Of a stretch of DNA of 64,000 nucleotides, positions 1 to 8,739 are shown one piece after another. The notes below the pieces were generated by a model. That model was given only the letters and a program-made list of their open reading frames with translations, searched no databases and was not told the DNA's origin. The stretch is from assembly GCF_003173035.1 (NCBI RefSeq), contig NZ_QGLE01000016.1, forward strand, positions 1-64,000, given 5' to 3'. This stretch comes from Zavarzinia aquatilis (GTDB taxonomy: Bacteria > Pseudomonadota > Alphaproteobacteria > Zavarziniales > Zavarziniaceae). The translations under genes and the position numbers were made by a program. Each line of letters opens with the position of its first letter. Within the stretch, counting starts at the first letter, position 1.

Positions 1-369
1 GCGCAGGTTCTGGCCCTCTTCGGCGAAGACCTCATGCCAGGCCCGGCCCGTCGCATCGCCAGCCAGAATGCGGCCGCGATTGCCCACCGCCGCGAAACCA
101 TGACCCGGAACCGCCACAACCCGCCGCAGCAGATCGCTCGAGCCACTGTCCACCGTGCTCCACGCCCGGCCATCCACGCCCGCCACAACAACCGAACCAT
201 GATACCCGCTCGCCACCGAAGCCGACGAACCAAGCCCAATCCCAAACAAATTGTCCGGGTATACGCGGTAACCGGTAGCGTCCGCGCGCGCCGTCACGGG
301 CATCAGCGACGAAGCCGCCAGGACGGTCACGACCGCCGCCGCATGGATCGCGCCCCGGGCGATGTTCAT
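1..369 (-). CDS. Exported beta-propeller-like protein, N-terminal part
   Basis: An open minus-strand frame begins with ATG at 369 and stays open for 123 codons to the window edge, so the C-terminus is missing. The first ~29 residues are a Sec signal peptide: a short positive N-terminus, a hydrophobic AAAVVTVLAA-type core and an ARA cleavage site. The mature part has repeated short strands around WSTVDSG, GFAAVGNRG and WHEVF. That spacing resembles YCF48/BNR-type propeller blades of the photosystem-stability-factor-like family. I infer a periplasmic or secreted propeller; no function can be assigned. The ribosome site before 369 is weak, so the start could be further upstream. Confidence 0.6.
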   Translation of the reverse strand, partial: MNIARGAIHAAAVVTVLAASSLMPVTARADATGYRVYPDNLFGIGLGSSASVASGYHGSVVVAGVDGRAWSTVDSGSSDLLRRVVAVPGHGFAAVGNRGRILAGDATGRAWHEVFAEEGQNLR

Positions 370-788
370 AACGTTTTCGGTTACGAATGGAATCCGCGTG
401 GGTGGATGCCCCGCGTGTCGACGCAATACGGCCGACTCCGTTTTCCTCTGCAAACCTCGCCTCCCTGTCCTTGCCTCGGTCGTAGCCGGCGGCTTTGGAT
501 CACGTTCTGCAAGATCGTTGCCAACCGGCCGTCCGCTGCAGCGCAAATCTTGTAAGGCTTTGTTTTTCCGTATTATTTTTATCTCGCTTCAGGCGATGCG
601 AAAAAACATGCCCCGCGATTGCCGCATTGCACCTTTGCGATATCAGGAAGTCGGAAGGGAAGATCGACTAATTTGAACAAACCAAATTGGCGACACAGCG
701 TCAGCGAGAGCGGCACCCGATACCGGGGGCGCTGCTCGGCGCCACCCGGCTCCGGTCGACCGGGAATTAGAAGAACGGTGGGCGGCCG
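370..788. other. Gene-free region between cobF and the propeller gene
   Basis: No credible gene is visible. The stretch around 550-690 is much richer in A/T than its surroundings and probably holds the promoter of the minus-strand propeller gene. It contains one copy of a 10-bp motif (GCCAATTTGG on the minus strand, 682-691) also found upstream of two other genes in the window. A perfect 12-bp palindrome, CCGGTCGACCGG, lies at 752-763 just past the end of cobF. It has no T-tract, so it is not a standard terminator. Confidence 0.5.
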
Positions 789-1556
789 TCAGGCCCGCGC
801 CCTGCGCAGTATATAAATATCCATGATCCAGCCGTGACGGCGGCGGGCGGCGGTCCGGGCTTCCGCGATCGCGGGCGCCATCGTGAACAGGGGACCGGAA
901 AGAATCGTCTCCGCCGCCATGCCGACATAGGCGCCCCACCATATGTGGATCCCCTCCTGAGCGATGTGGCGGAAGGCACAGTCGCCATCCAGCATGACCA
1001 CCACCGTGTCGACTCCGGGTGGCCAGCCAAGATCGCGCAGGTGCCGGCCGGTGGTGACGACGAATGGCGCCCCGATGTCATTCACGGGAATGCGATGCGC
1101 GGCCGTGAGCGCCTGAACAGCGGTAATGCCGGGAATGACCTCGAGGGCGGGCGCCGGTCTCAGGCGGGCGGCGATGCGCAGGCTGCTGTCATAGAGCCCG
1201 GGATCGCCCCAGATCAGCAGCACGACGCGCCCTCGTCCCGCTGGCAGATGCGCGGCGATGGTGCCTGACCAGACCTCGGCGATGGCATCGTGCCAGTCGT
1301 CCACGCCGGCGCGGTAATCGGGATTGCCGGCATCGCGCACCGGCAGGTCGAAATCGGCGATCCGCGTCGCGGGATTGGTCAGCACATTGACCAGGATGTC
1401 CCGGCGCAGGTCGGCGAGATCGGCCTTGTCGGCACCTTTTCGCGGGATCAGCACAAGATCGGCGCGGTTGATCGCCTTGATCGCCTGCAGGGTCACATGG
1501 TCCGGATTGCCGCTGCCGATACCGATGAGCGAGAGGTGAATGCCGGCTTCAGGCAT
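789..1556 (-). CDS. cobF: Precorrin-6A synthase (deacetylating) CobF
   Basis: SAM-dependent C1 methyltransferase of the aerobic cobalamin pathway. It converts precorrin-5 to precorrin-6A with loss of the acetyl group. The protein has 255 residues, normal for CobF. It starts with the tetrapyrrole-methylase glycine loop (LIGIGSGNPDHVT, residues 10-22) and carries the second SAM-binding segment LLIWGDPGLYDSS near residue 115 and VIPGITAVQAL near 140. It is the last gene of the minus-strand cob operon, and its start overlaps the end of cobA by 8 bp. CobF is specific to the oxygen-dependent route, so it helps to identify the pathway type. Confidence 0.93.
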   Translation of the reverse strand: MPEAGIHLSLIGIGSGNPDHVTLQAIKAINRADLVLIPRKGADKADLADLRRDILVNVLTNPATRIADFDLPVRDAGNPDYRAGVDDWHDAIAEVWSGTIAAHLPAGRGRVVLLIWGDPGLYDSSLRIAARLRPAPALEVIPGITAVQALTAAHRIPVNDIGAPFVVTTGRHLRDLGWPPGVDTVVVMLDGDCAFRHIAQEGIHIWWGAYVGMAAETILSGPLFTMAPAIAEARTAARRRHGWIMDIYILRRARA

Positions 1557-2280
1557 CGCCGCTCTCCCCCAGGGGACCGAACAGGATCATCGCCGGGGCC
1601 GCCCCCTTCGCCGCACCCGCCAGATGCGCGGCAAGGCCCGCCAGCGTGTCGCGCCGACGGATCGCGCCGGGCAGGCTGGCGTCCTCGACCAGCAGGGCCG
1701 GGGTCTCGGCAGGCAGACCGGCGGCGATCAGCCGGGCGGCCAGCTCGGGGAAAGTGCGCCGGCCCATGAAGACGGCGGTGACCGCCTGCGCGTCGGCCAG
1801 GGCGGCGAGGTTCAGGTCGTCCGGCAGACGGCCCGTGGCATCATGGCCGGTGATGAATTGCAGGCGCCGCGCGGCCTGGCGCCGGGTCAGCGGCAATCCC
1901 GCCCCGGCGGCGGCGGCGCAGGGCGACGGCACGCCGGGCACGATCTCGAAGGCGATGTCGGCGGCGCGCAAGGCTTCGATCTCCTCCTCCAGCCGGCCGA
2001 AGATGCCGGCATCGCCGGACTTCAGTCGCACGACCCGGGCGCCGCCCGCGGCGTAATCGACCAGCAGGCGATTGATGTGGTCCTGCCGGGGCGAGGCCCG
2101 CCCGGCCCGCTTGCCGACGCCGACGAGATCGGCGCCGTCGCGGACATGGCCGAGGATATCGCCCGCGGCGAGATCGTCGTAGAGCACGGCATCGGCCCGG
2201 CGCAGCCGGTCGACCGCCTTCAGGGTGAGAAGCTCGGGATCGCCCGGCCCCGCCGAGACGAAGGAGACGAAGCCGGTCAT
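1549..2280 (-). CDS. cobA: Uroporphyrinogen-III C-methyltransferase CobA
   Basis: Methylates uroporphyrinogen III at C2 and C7 with SAM to give precorrin-2, the entry step to corrins and sirohaem. The 243-residue protein has the glycine loop SAGPGDPELLTLKA near residue 9, the family signature VLYDDL, RLKSGDAGIFGR near residue 86, and VPGVPSP. It is a single-domain form without the CysG dehydrogenase/ferrochelatase part. I chose the ATG at 2280 because it overlaps the cobB stop as ATGA. A longer in-frame extension only reads through cobB sequence. Confidence 0.92.
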   Translation of the reverse strand: MTGFVSFVSAGPGDPELLTLKAVDRLRRADAVLYDDLAAGDILGHVRDGADLVGVGKRAGRASPRQDHINRLLVDYAAGGARVVRLKSGDAGIFGRLEEEIEALRAADIAFEIVPGVPSPCAAAAGAGLPLTRRQAARRLQFITGHDATGRLPDDLNLAALADAQAVTAVFMGRRTFPELAARLIAAGLPAETPALLVEDASLPGAIRRRDTLAGLAAHLAGAAKGAAPAMILFGPLGESGDA

Positions 2281-3587
2281 GCCGCCCCCGCGATCAGATG
2301 AAAGAAGGTGCCGGTGGCAAGGCCCCGGCGCGAACCCGTTTCCGTGACCGGCGCGCCGGCCGCGTCGACCACCTGGGCCAGCGGCGGATCGTTGAGGGCG
2401 ACCACGCTGGAATAATGGAATTCGTGGCCACGCAAGGCCCCACCGGTCGGGAAGCCCGGCATGGCCGCCAGCAATTGCGCCCGCCGGTAGCCGAGATGCA
2501 TTCGCCGCGCCGCGTAACTGGTGACGAGGCCAAGCAGGCGGGCCATTTCGTGGGACACGCCCTCCGCGTCGATCAGCGCGCTGCCCATCACCATGTAACC
2601 GCCGCATTCACCATGCACCGGCCGCGTCGCGGCGAAACGCCGAAGCCCGGCGCGGAAATTCGGCGCGGCGGCGAGCCGGCCGGCGTGCAGTTCGGGATAG
2701 CCGCCGGGCAGCCAGCAGACATCCGCCGTCCCGTCCGGCGCCTGATCGGCGAGCGGCGAGAAGGGCAGGATTTCAGCCCCGGCCCGGCGCCAGCCCGCCA
2801 GCATATGAGGGTAGACGAAGGAAAAGGCGGCGTCGCGGGCAAGGGCGATGCGCTGGCCGGGCGGCGCGATCTTCAGGGCCCCGTCCGCCCCGCCTTCGCC
2901 GCCGACTGCCGCGCGCCGCAGGGCGTCCAGGTCGACGTTATCCGCGACGAAATCCGCCGCCTCGGCGATCATCGCTTCGAGGGCGCCATGTTCCTCGGCC
3001 TGGACGAGGCCGAGGTGACGTTCCGGCATTTCGATCTTCGCCCGGCGCGGCAGGGCGCCGAGGACAGCGATGCCCGCCTGCGCCATGCCGGCGCGGACCA
3101 GCGCCTCGTGCCGGGGGCTGGCGACGCGGTTCAGGATCGCCCCGGCGATGCGAACATCGGGCTGGAACCTCGCAAGGCCCAGCGCGACCGCCGCCGCCGT
3201 CTGCGCCTGACCCGAGACATCGAGCACGAGGACCACCGGCCAGCCCCTGCGCCGGGCGATGTCCGCGCTGGCACCGCTGCCACTCACCCCCGGCAATGCA
3301 ACACCGTCGTAAAGCCCCATGGAGCCTTCCGCCAGCACGAGATCGGCCCCCGATGCCTCGGCCCCGAGGGCGTCGATCATCGCCGCCGGCATGGCCCAGC
3401 TGTCGAGGTTCCAAGACGGTCGCCCGGCCGCGGCGGCGTGAAAGCCCGGGTCGATGTAATCCGGGCCGCTCTTGTAGGGCTGCACGATCACGCCCCGGTC
3501 GCGGAAGGCCCGGGCAAGGCCGAGCATGACCGTGGTCTTGCCGCTGCCCGAGGCGGGGGCGGCGATCATCAGGCCGGGCGGCATCAC
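2277..3587 (-). CDS. cobB: Hydrogenobyrinic acid a,c-diamide synthase CobB
   Basis: ATP- and glutamine-dependent amidation of the a and c side chains of hydrogenobyrinic acid. The protein is 436 residues, standard for the family. The N-terminal P-loop ATPase half has [17 protein letters not shown] at residues 11-27 and [12 protein letters not shown]. The C-terminal class-I glutamine amidotransferase half has the nucleophile motif [11 protein letters not shown] near residue 325. It overlaps cobM upstream and cobA downstream by 4 bp each, indicating translational coupling in the cob operon. Confidence 0.94.
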   Translation of the reverse strand: MMPPGLMIAAPASGSGKTTVMLGLARAFRDRGVIVQPYKSGPDYIDPGFHAAAAGRPSWNLDSWAMPAAMIDALGAEASGADLVLAEGSMGLYDGVALPGVSGSGASADIARRRGWPVVLVLDVSGQAQTAAAVALGLARFQPDVRIAGAILNRVASPRHEALVRAGMAQAGIAVLGALPRRAKIEMPERHLGLVQAEEHGALEAMIAEAADFVADNVDLDALRRAAVGGEGGADGALKIAPPGQRIALARDAAFSFVYPHMLAGWRRAGAEILPFSPLADQAPDGTADVCWLPGGYPELHAGRLAAAPNFRAGLRRFAATRPVHGECGGYMVMGSALIDAEGVSHEMARLLGLVTSYAARRMHLGYRRAQLLAAMPGFPTGGALRGHEFHYSSVVALNDPPLAQVVDAAGAPVTETGSRRGLATGTFFHLIAGAA

Positions 3588-4366
3588 CGCCCCTCCGGAA
3601 AGCGGGGCGTGTCGCCCTGTGGGCGGAAGCGCCGGTCGTAATCGGCGGCGTAAAGCCGGCTTTCGCCGAAATCCTCCGCCCCCAGCACCGGCCCGACCAG
3701 GATCAGCGCGGTCCGCTCGCCCGCGCCGTCGACCGCGCTCGCCAGCCTGCCCAACGGGGCGTGGACCACCCGCTCCTCCGGCCAGGAAGCGCGGAAGACC
3801 ACGGCGGCCGGACAGTCGGCGCCATAAAAGGGCAGAAGCTCGGCGACCACCCGGTCGAGCACATGGATCGAAAGATGGACGGCGATGGTCGCGCCCGTCG
3901 CCGCGAAGGCGGCGAGGCTCTCGCCCTTGGGCATACCCGTCGCCCGGCCGGAGGTTCTGGTCAGCACGACCGACTGGGCAAGGCCCGGCAGGGTCAACTC
4001 GGCACCAATGCTGGCGGCGGCGGCGGCGAAGGCCGGAACCCCCGGCGTTATGTCATAGGGAATGCCGAGAGCCCGCAGCCGGCGCAATTGCTCCCCCATC
4101 GCCGACCAGATCGAAAGGTCGCCCGAATGCAGCCGGGCAACATCATGGCCCGCCGCATGGGCAGCGGCGATTTCGCCGATGATGGCGTCGAGATCGAGGG
4201 CGGCGGTGTTGACGATGCGCGCGCCCGGCGGGCAATGGTCGAGCAAGGCCGCAGGCACCAGCGAGCCGGCATAGAGGCAGACCGGGCAGCGCGCGATCAG
4301 GTCGCGGCCGCGCAGGGTGATCAGGTCGGGCGCGCCGGGGCCGGCGCCGATGAAATGCACGGTCAT
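3584..4366 (-). CDS. cobM: Precorrin-4 C11-methyltransferase CobM
   Basis: SAM-dependent methylation of precorrin-4 at C11 to give precorrin-5. The 260-residue protein has the tetrapyrrole-methylase N-terminus [18 protein letters not shown], the CobM-typical CLYAGSLVP near residue 31, [16 protein letters not shown] near 98 and ITPGVPAF near 127. It overlaps cobE and cobB by 4 bp on either side. Product assignment among the C1 methylases rests on LYAGSLVP and on its place next to cobE and cobL. Confidence 0.93.
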   Translation of the reverse strand: MTVHFIGAGPGAPDLITLRGRDLIARCPVCLYAGSLVPAALLDHCPPGARIVNTAALDLDAIIGEIAAAHAAGHDVARLHSGDLSIWSAMGEQLRRLRALGIPYDITPGVPAFAAAAASIGAELTLPGLAQSVVLTRTSGRATGMPKGESLAAFAATGATIAVHLSIHVLDRVVAELLPFYGADCPAAVVFRASWPEERVVHAPLGRLASAVDGAGERTALILVGPVLGAEDFGESRLYAADYDRRFRPQGDTPRFPEGR

Positions 4367-4731
4367 GATCTGGGCCTTTCGGCGAGGGCCGCCGTCGCCA
4401 TGCCATCGGGGCTGGTGGCGCGGGGGCGCAGCAAACGGGCGCCCGGCCCGGCGACGGCGAGGGCGGCCGCCTCCGCCAGACTGCCGGCGCCGGTTGCCTC
4501 GACACTGCGCAGGGAACAGGTGGCGGTGCCCTGCGTGGTCAACACGGCGCGGGGCACGGGGACGAGCGGCAGGCCGAGGTGGCGCGACAGCGCGAGCGCG
4601 ACCGGCGCCCCCGCCTTGTCCGCGCCGGTGGCGAGATGGGTAACGCCGGCGATCCCGCCCGCCGCCTCGATGGCCGCCAGAAGGGCGTGCAGCGTCGCCG
4701 CCGACCGGAAGCCGAAACCCGCTACACGCAT
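4363..4731 (-). CDS. cobE: Cobalamin biosynthesis protein CobE (CbiG C-terminal-like)
   Basis: A 122-residue protein of the CobE/CbiG C-terminal family. It begins with a Rossmann-like strand and glycine loop ([16 protein letters not shown]) and contains [20 protein letters not shown], a conserved family segment. CobE is required for aerobic corrin synthesis, but its biochemical role is not settled; in the anaerobic route the related CbiG opens the ring lactone. The start at 4731 overlaps the end of cobL by 10 bp. An alternative ATG at 4746 would add five residues. Confidence 0.85.
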   Translation of the reverse strand: MRVAGFGFRSAATLHALLAAIEAAGGIAGVTHLATGADKAGAPVALALSRHLGLPLVPVPRAVLTTQGTATCSLRSVEATGAGSLAEAAALAVAGPGARLLRPRATSPDGMATAALAERPRS

Positions 4732-5912
4732 CGCGTCACGCTCCATTGCACCAGGGGCCGCGCCGGCACCCAGCCGCGGAAGGCGCCAAGCGGTGCCGCG
4801 CCCGCAAGCTCGATCCGCAGCAGCTCACCGCCGTGGCGACCGGCGGCGAGGATCAGCAGGGCCTCGGTCTCCAGCGTCACCGCATTGGCGACGAGGCGCG
4901 CGCCGGGCCGCAACCGCGCCCACAGCAGATCGAGAGAGGCCGCCGACAGCCCGCCGCCGACGAAGACGGCGTCGGCGGGCGGCAGATCGGCGAGCAGCGC
5001 CGGCCAATGGCCTTCCGCGATGGCGATGCGAGGGCCGAGGCCGAAGGCGGCGATATTGGCGCGCAAGCCCGCGATGCGATCCGCCCGGCATTCGGCGGCG
5101 ATGGCAGCGCCCCCACCGGCCAGACACCATTCGATGGCGACTGAGCCGGAGGCGGCACCGAGGTCCCACAGCACTTCCCCCGGGCGGGGCCCGAGGGTGG
5201 CGAGGGTCAGGGCGCGCACGGGCCGCTTGGTGATCTGGCCGTCGTGAGCAAACAGATCGTCCGGCAGACCCGGGGTCAGCGGCAGGCCGAGCCGGCCCGC
5301 CATCTCGATGCCGAGGGCAACCGGGGCGGCGACATCGGCAAGATCGTAATCGCATGCGATACAGGTGCGTCTCCGCTCCCGGGGGCCGCCCAGCGCCTCG
5401 AGGACATGGAGGCGGCTGGCGCCGAAGCCCTGCGCGGCGAGATAAGCAGCGAGTTCACCGCAGGCCGCGCCATCCCGCAGCAGGCAAATCAGGCGTGCGC
5501 CATCTCGCAACCGGGGCCGCAGGCTCTCGACAGGCATGGCATGAAGGCCGAGGCAGGCGGTCGTCTCGACCGGCCAGCCGAGACGCGCGGCGGCGAGGGA
5601 AAAGGTCGAAGGCGCGGGATGCGCCCGCCATTCGCCGGGCGCCAGACGGTCCGCCAGCACCCTGCCTGCGCCATGCCAGAACGGATCGCCGGACGCGAGC
5701 ACGGCCACCCGCCGGCCGCGCAAAGCCAGCACGGGATCGACCGAGAAGGGCACCGGCCACGGGCGCCCTCGCCCGCCGACCTCGGCGAGGGCAAGGTGGC
5801 GCAGACCCCCGAAGACGAATTCCGCGAGCGACAGCGCGTTCCGGCTTGCCTCCGACAGGCCGGCCATTCCATCTTCCCCGATGCCGATGATCGACAGCCA
5901 GGGCTCAGTCAT
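4722..5912 (-). CDS. cobL: Precorrin-6Y C5,15-methyltransferase (decarboxylating) CobL
   Basis: Bifunctional enzyme that methylates precorrin-6B at C5 and C15 and removes the C12 acetate carboxyl, giving precorrin-8X. The 396-residue product is the usual CbiE-CbiT fusion. The N-terminal tetrapyrrole methylase has [14 protein letters not shown] and [11 protein letters not shown]. The C-terminal Rossmann methyltransferase has [15 protein letters not shown] near residue 230 and DAVFVGGGL. The chosen ATG at 5912-5910 shares two bases with the ATG of cobK on the other strand, so the two divergent genes have no spacer. Confidence 0.93.
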   Translation of the reverse strand: MTEPWLSIIGIGEDGMAGLSEASRNALSLAEFVFGGLRHLALAEVGGRGRPWPVPFSVDPVLALRGRRVAVLASGDPFWHGAGRVLADRLAPGEWRAHPAPSTFSLAAARLGWPVETTACLGLHAMPVESLRPRLRDGARLICLLRDGAACGELAAYLAAQGFGASRLHVLEALGGPRERRRTCIACDYDLADVAAPVALGIEMAGRLGLPLTPGLPDDLFAHDGQITKRPVRALTLATLGPRPGEVLWDLGAASGSVAIEWCLAGGGAAIAAECRADRIAGLRANIAAFGLGPRIAIAEGHWPALLADLPPADAVFVGGGLSAASLDLLWARLRPGARLVANAVTLETEALLILAAGRHGGELLRIELAGAAPLGAFRGWVPARPLVQWSVTRCV

Positions 5913-6660
5913 GATCCGTCCCCTCATTCTCGGCGGCACGCTCGATGCCGGCCGCCTCGCCCGGGCGCTGGCGGCGGCGGGGATCGACGGCCGCTATTCC
6001 TATGCCGGGCGGACCCAGGCGCCGGCAGCCCAGCCCCTGCCCACGCGCATCGGCGGCTTCGGCGGCGTGGCGGGGCTCGTCGACTATCTGGAACGCGAGG
6101 GGATCAGCCATCTGATCGACGCCACCCATCCCTTCGCCGCCAGCATGAGCGCCCATGCCGCCGCCGCCGCCGAGATCGCAAGGGTTCCGCTGATCGCGCT
6201 CGAACGGGCGCCCTGGACCCCGGGACGGGGCGACCGCTGGCAGTCCGTCCCCGACATGGCGGGCGCGGCGCGGGCGCTCGGGCTTGAGGGTCGCCGGGTG
6301 TTTCTGGCCATCGGGCGCCAGCATGTGGCGGATTTCGCGGTCGCCCCCCGGCATCACTACCTGCTGCGGCTGGTCGATGCCCCGGACGGCCCCCTGCCCC
6401 TGCCCGATGCCACCGTCATCCTCGGGCGTGGGCCCTTCACGGTTGAGGACGACCGCGCCCTGATGGTCGAACACGGCATCGACATCGTCGTCGCCAAGAA
6501 CGCGGGCGGCGATGGCGCAAGGGCCAAGTTGGACGCCGCGCGGGCGCTGGGCCTGCCGGTGATCATGATCGACCGCCCGGCCTTGCCGCCCCGCCGCCTG
6601 ACCGAAAGCGTGGACGAGGTCCTGGCCTGGCTCGGTCACGGCGCCGACCGCGGGGTATAG
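5911..6660 (+). CDS. cobK: Precorrin-6A reductase CobK
   Basis: NADPH-dependent reduction of precorrin-6A to precorrin-6B. The 249-residue protein has the family features LILGGTLDAGRLARAL at the N-terminus, IDATHPFAASMSAHAA near residue 68, FLAIGRQH, and VAKNAGGDGARAKLDAA near residue 195. It is the only ring-assembly gene on the plus strand. It lies inside the minus-strand operon, sharing start-codon bases with cobL and overlapping the 3' end of cobJ by 25 bp. Its promoter must lie inside cobL. An ATG at 5881 would add ten residues and run further into cobL. Confidence 0.92.
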   Translation: MIRPLILGGTLDAGRLARALAAAGIDGRYSYAGRTQAPAAQPLPTRIGGFGGVAGLVDYLEREGISHLIDATHPFAASMSAHAAAAAEIARVPLIALERAPWTPGRGDRWQSVPDMAGAARALGLEGRRVFLAIGRQHVADFAVAPRHHYLLRLVDAPDGPLPLPDATVILGRGPFTVEDDRALMVEHGIDIVVAKNAGGDGARAKLDAARALGLPVIMIDRPALPPRRLTESVDEVLAWLGHGADRGV

Positions 6661-7367
6661 AGGAAGCGGCCGGCCCGCCGTGTCGTGCTGCTGCCCAGAA
6701 TGACGAGGGTGCGCATGTCGGCCATCTCCGCCGTCGCCGCGCCGAGGGTGCTCACCTCGATCCGCTCCTCCGCGCTGCCGACGGCCCGGGCGAAGACAAT
6801 GAAACGCGCGACACCGCAGACGTCGCGCAAAATGTCGAGCGCGGCGGCGAACTGATGCGGCCGGGCGGCGGAGCGCGGATTGTAGAAGGCCATCGCGAAA
6901 TCCGCCTCGGCGGCGAGGCGCAGTCGCTTTTCGATCAAGGCCCAGGGCTTCAGATTGTCCGACAGGTTGATGGCGCAGAAATCATGGCCGAGCGGGGCGC
7001 CGACCCGCGCCGCCGCCGCCAGCATGGCGGTAACCCCGGGCAGGACATGAATGTCGAGGCCGTGATCCGCCGGCCGGTGCTCCAGTGCCTCGAAAACGGC
7101 GGCGGCCATGGCGAAGACGCCGGGATCGCCGGAGGAGGCAACGACGACGCGCCTTCCGGCGGCGGCGAGGTCGAGGGCGTGATGCGCCCGCTCGAGTTCT
7201 ACCCGGTTGTCGCTGGCATGAAGCACCGCGTCCGCCGTGGCCGCGCGCGCGACATAGGGGCCGTAGCCGACGATATCGGTCGCCTGCATCAGCGCGAACT
7301 CGACCTCCTGCGTGATCTGGCTCGACGGTCCGGGGCCGAGGCCGACGATGGTCAGATTGCCCTTCAT
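6636..7367 (-). CDS. cobJ: Precorrin-3B C17-methyltransferase CobJ
   Basis: Methylates precorrin-3B at C17 with ring contraction to precorrin-4. The 243-residue protein starts TIVGLGPGPSSQIT and has IVGYGPYV near residue 34, the CobJ hallmark, followed by VVVASSGDPGVFAMA near 78 and VLPGVTAMLAAA. The start at 7367 overlaps the cobI stop as ATGA; the longer open frame upstream only reads through cobI. The last 25 bp overlap the end of cobK on the opposite strand. Confidence 0.93.
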   Translation of the reverse strand: MKGNLTIVGLGPGPSSQITQEVEFALMQATDIVGYGPYVARAATADAVLHASDNRVELERAHHALDLAAAGRRVVVASSGDPGVFAMAAAVFEALEHRPADHGLDIHVLPGVTAMLAAAARVGAPLGHDFCAINLSDNLKPWALIEKRLRLAAEADFAMAFYNPRSAARPHQFAAALDILRDVCGVARFIVFARAVGSAEERIEVSTLGAATAEMADMRTLVILGSSTTRRAGRFLYTPRSAP

Positions 7368-8101
7368 GCCTCGTCTCCCGCGCCGGGCCGCCGGCCCCGG
7401 CCATGGGCGAGGACAATGGCGAAATAGGGACATTCCGCCGTCTCGACGTCCGCGAGGGGGCGCACCCGCTCGCCCGGCATGGTGCCGTGTTCGATCAGCA
7501 CGGCATCGCCGATGCGCCCGGCCGCCACCAGGGCACGGCGGATTTTCGGCAGGTTGCGTCCGGTCTTCATGACGACGATGGCATCCGCCGCCGCCATGTG
7601 ACGGATCAGGTCGTCTTCGGCCAGGGTGCCGGTCAGCACGGACAGGACATCGTCGCCCCAGGTGATGGGCTGACCGCTGGCGTGCCAGCAGCCGGCCATG
7701 CCGGGAATGCCCGGGACGACCTCGACCGTGGCGCGGTCCCGCAGGCGGACATGCAGATGCATGAAGGAGCCGTAGAAGAACGGATCGCCTTCGCACAGCA
7801 CGACGACATCCTCGCTCCGCGCGATCTCGGCGAGGCGGGTCGACCACTCGTCGTAGAAGCGGGTGAGGAGAGCATTATAGGCCGGGCTGTCGAAGGGCAG
7901 TTCGGTCGTCACCGGATATTCCATCGCGTGCTCGATCGCGTCCGGCGCCAGCATTCCCTCAACGATGCGGCGGGCCTGACCGGCGCGGCCCTTCTTGCGG
8001 AAATAGGCGATGTGCCGGGCGGAACGGATCAGCCGGTCGGCCCGCAGGCTGATCAGATCGGGATCGCCGGGGCCGAGGCCGGCGCAGATCACCCTCGCCA
8101 T
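7364..8101 (-). CDS. cobI: Precorrin-2 C20-methyltransferase CobI
   Basis: Methylates precorrin-2 at C20 to give precorrin-3A. The 245-residue protein has CAGLGPGDPDLISLRADRL at the N-terminus, IAYFRKKGRAGQAR near residue 32 (characteristic of CobI/CbiL), VVLCEGDPFFYGSFMHL near 95 and VVPGIPGMAGC. It follows cobH after a 5-bp gap and overlaps cobJ by 4 bp. ATG 8101 fits the homologous N-terminus; upstream in-frame sequence is an out-of-frame reading of cobH. Confidence 0.93.
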   Translation of the reverse strand: MARVICAGLGPGDPDLISLRADRLIRSARHIAYFRKKGRAGQARRIVEGMLAPDAIEHAMEYPVTTELPFDSPAYNALLTRFYDEWSTRLAEIARSEDVVVLCEGDPFFYGSFMHLHVRLRDRATVEVVPGIPGMAGCWHASGQPITWGDDVLSVLTGTLAEDDLIRHMAAADAIVVMKTGRNLPKIRRALVAAGRIGDAVLIEHGTMPGERVRPLADVETAECPYFAIVLAHGRGRRPGAGDEA

Positions 8102-8106
8102 GGCGC

Positions 8107-8739
8107 CTATTCCCTGTCGCTGGCGAGGGCGTTTACCGCCGCCGCCGTGATGGCCGAGCCGCCCAGCCGTCCCTCGACCACGAGGCAGGGCACCGGCGCG
8201 CTCGCCAGCAACTCCGCCTTGGATTCGGCGGCGCCGACAAAGCCCACCGGGCAGCCGATGATCGCCGCCGGACGCGGACAGGCCGGGTCCTTCAGCATGT
8301 CCATCAGGTGAAACAACGCGGTCGGCGCATTGCCGATGGCGACCAGCGCGCCGGAGAGATGCGGCCGCCACAGCTCCAGCGCGGCGGCGGAGCGGGTATT
8401 GCCTATCGCGCGGGCAAGCGCGGGAACGGCAGCGTCGTTCAGGGTGCAGATCACCGGATTGCTGGCCGGCAGGCGGGCGCGGGTAATGCCTTCCGCGACC
8501 ATGCGGGCATCGCACAGGATGGGCGCCCCCGCTTGCAACGCCGCCCGTGCCGCCGCCGCCATGCCGGGGCTGAAGCGGATGAAGTGTTCCAGCCCGACGA
8601 AGCCGGCGGCATGGATCATGCGCACCGCCACCGCCTCTTCCCCTTCGCCGAAGCGGGCGAGCGCCGCCTCCGCCCGGATGATGGCGAAAGAGCGGGCGTA
8701 GATGGCGGCGCCATCGGTCTCGTAACGTCTGGCGATCAT
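8107..8739 (-). CDS. cobH: Precorrin-8X methylmutase CobH
   Basis: Moves the C11 methyl group to C12 to form hydrogenobyrinic acid, the last step of ring assembly. The 210-residue protein has the MIHAAGFVG segment at residues 42-50 with the catalytic-histidine region, LCDARMVAEGI near residue 74, IGNAPTALF near 137 and the C-terminal IGCPVGFVGAAESK. Length and motifs match the family. Its ATG overlaps the cobG stop by 4 bp. Confidence 0.94.
   Translation of the reverse strand: MIARRYETDGAAIYARSFAIIRAEAALARFGEGEEAVAVRMIHAAGFVGLEHFIRFSPGMAAAARAALQAGAPILCDARMVAEGITRARLPASNPVICTLNDAAVPALARAIGNTRSAAALELWRPHLSGALVAIGNAPTALFHLMDMLKDPACPRPAAIIGCPVGFVGAAESKAELLASAPVPCLVVEGRLGGSAITAAAVNALASDRE

Noticed and set aside
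5911-6660. Opposite orientation of cobK as a possible mis-assembly
   Set aside because: Both borders are seamless and the coding frames of cobJ and cobL are intact, so the inversion is a real gene arrangement.
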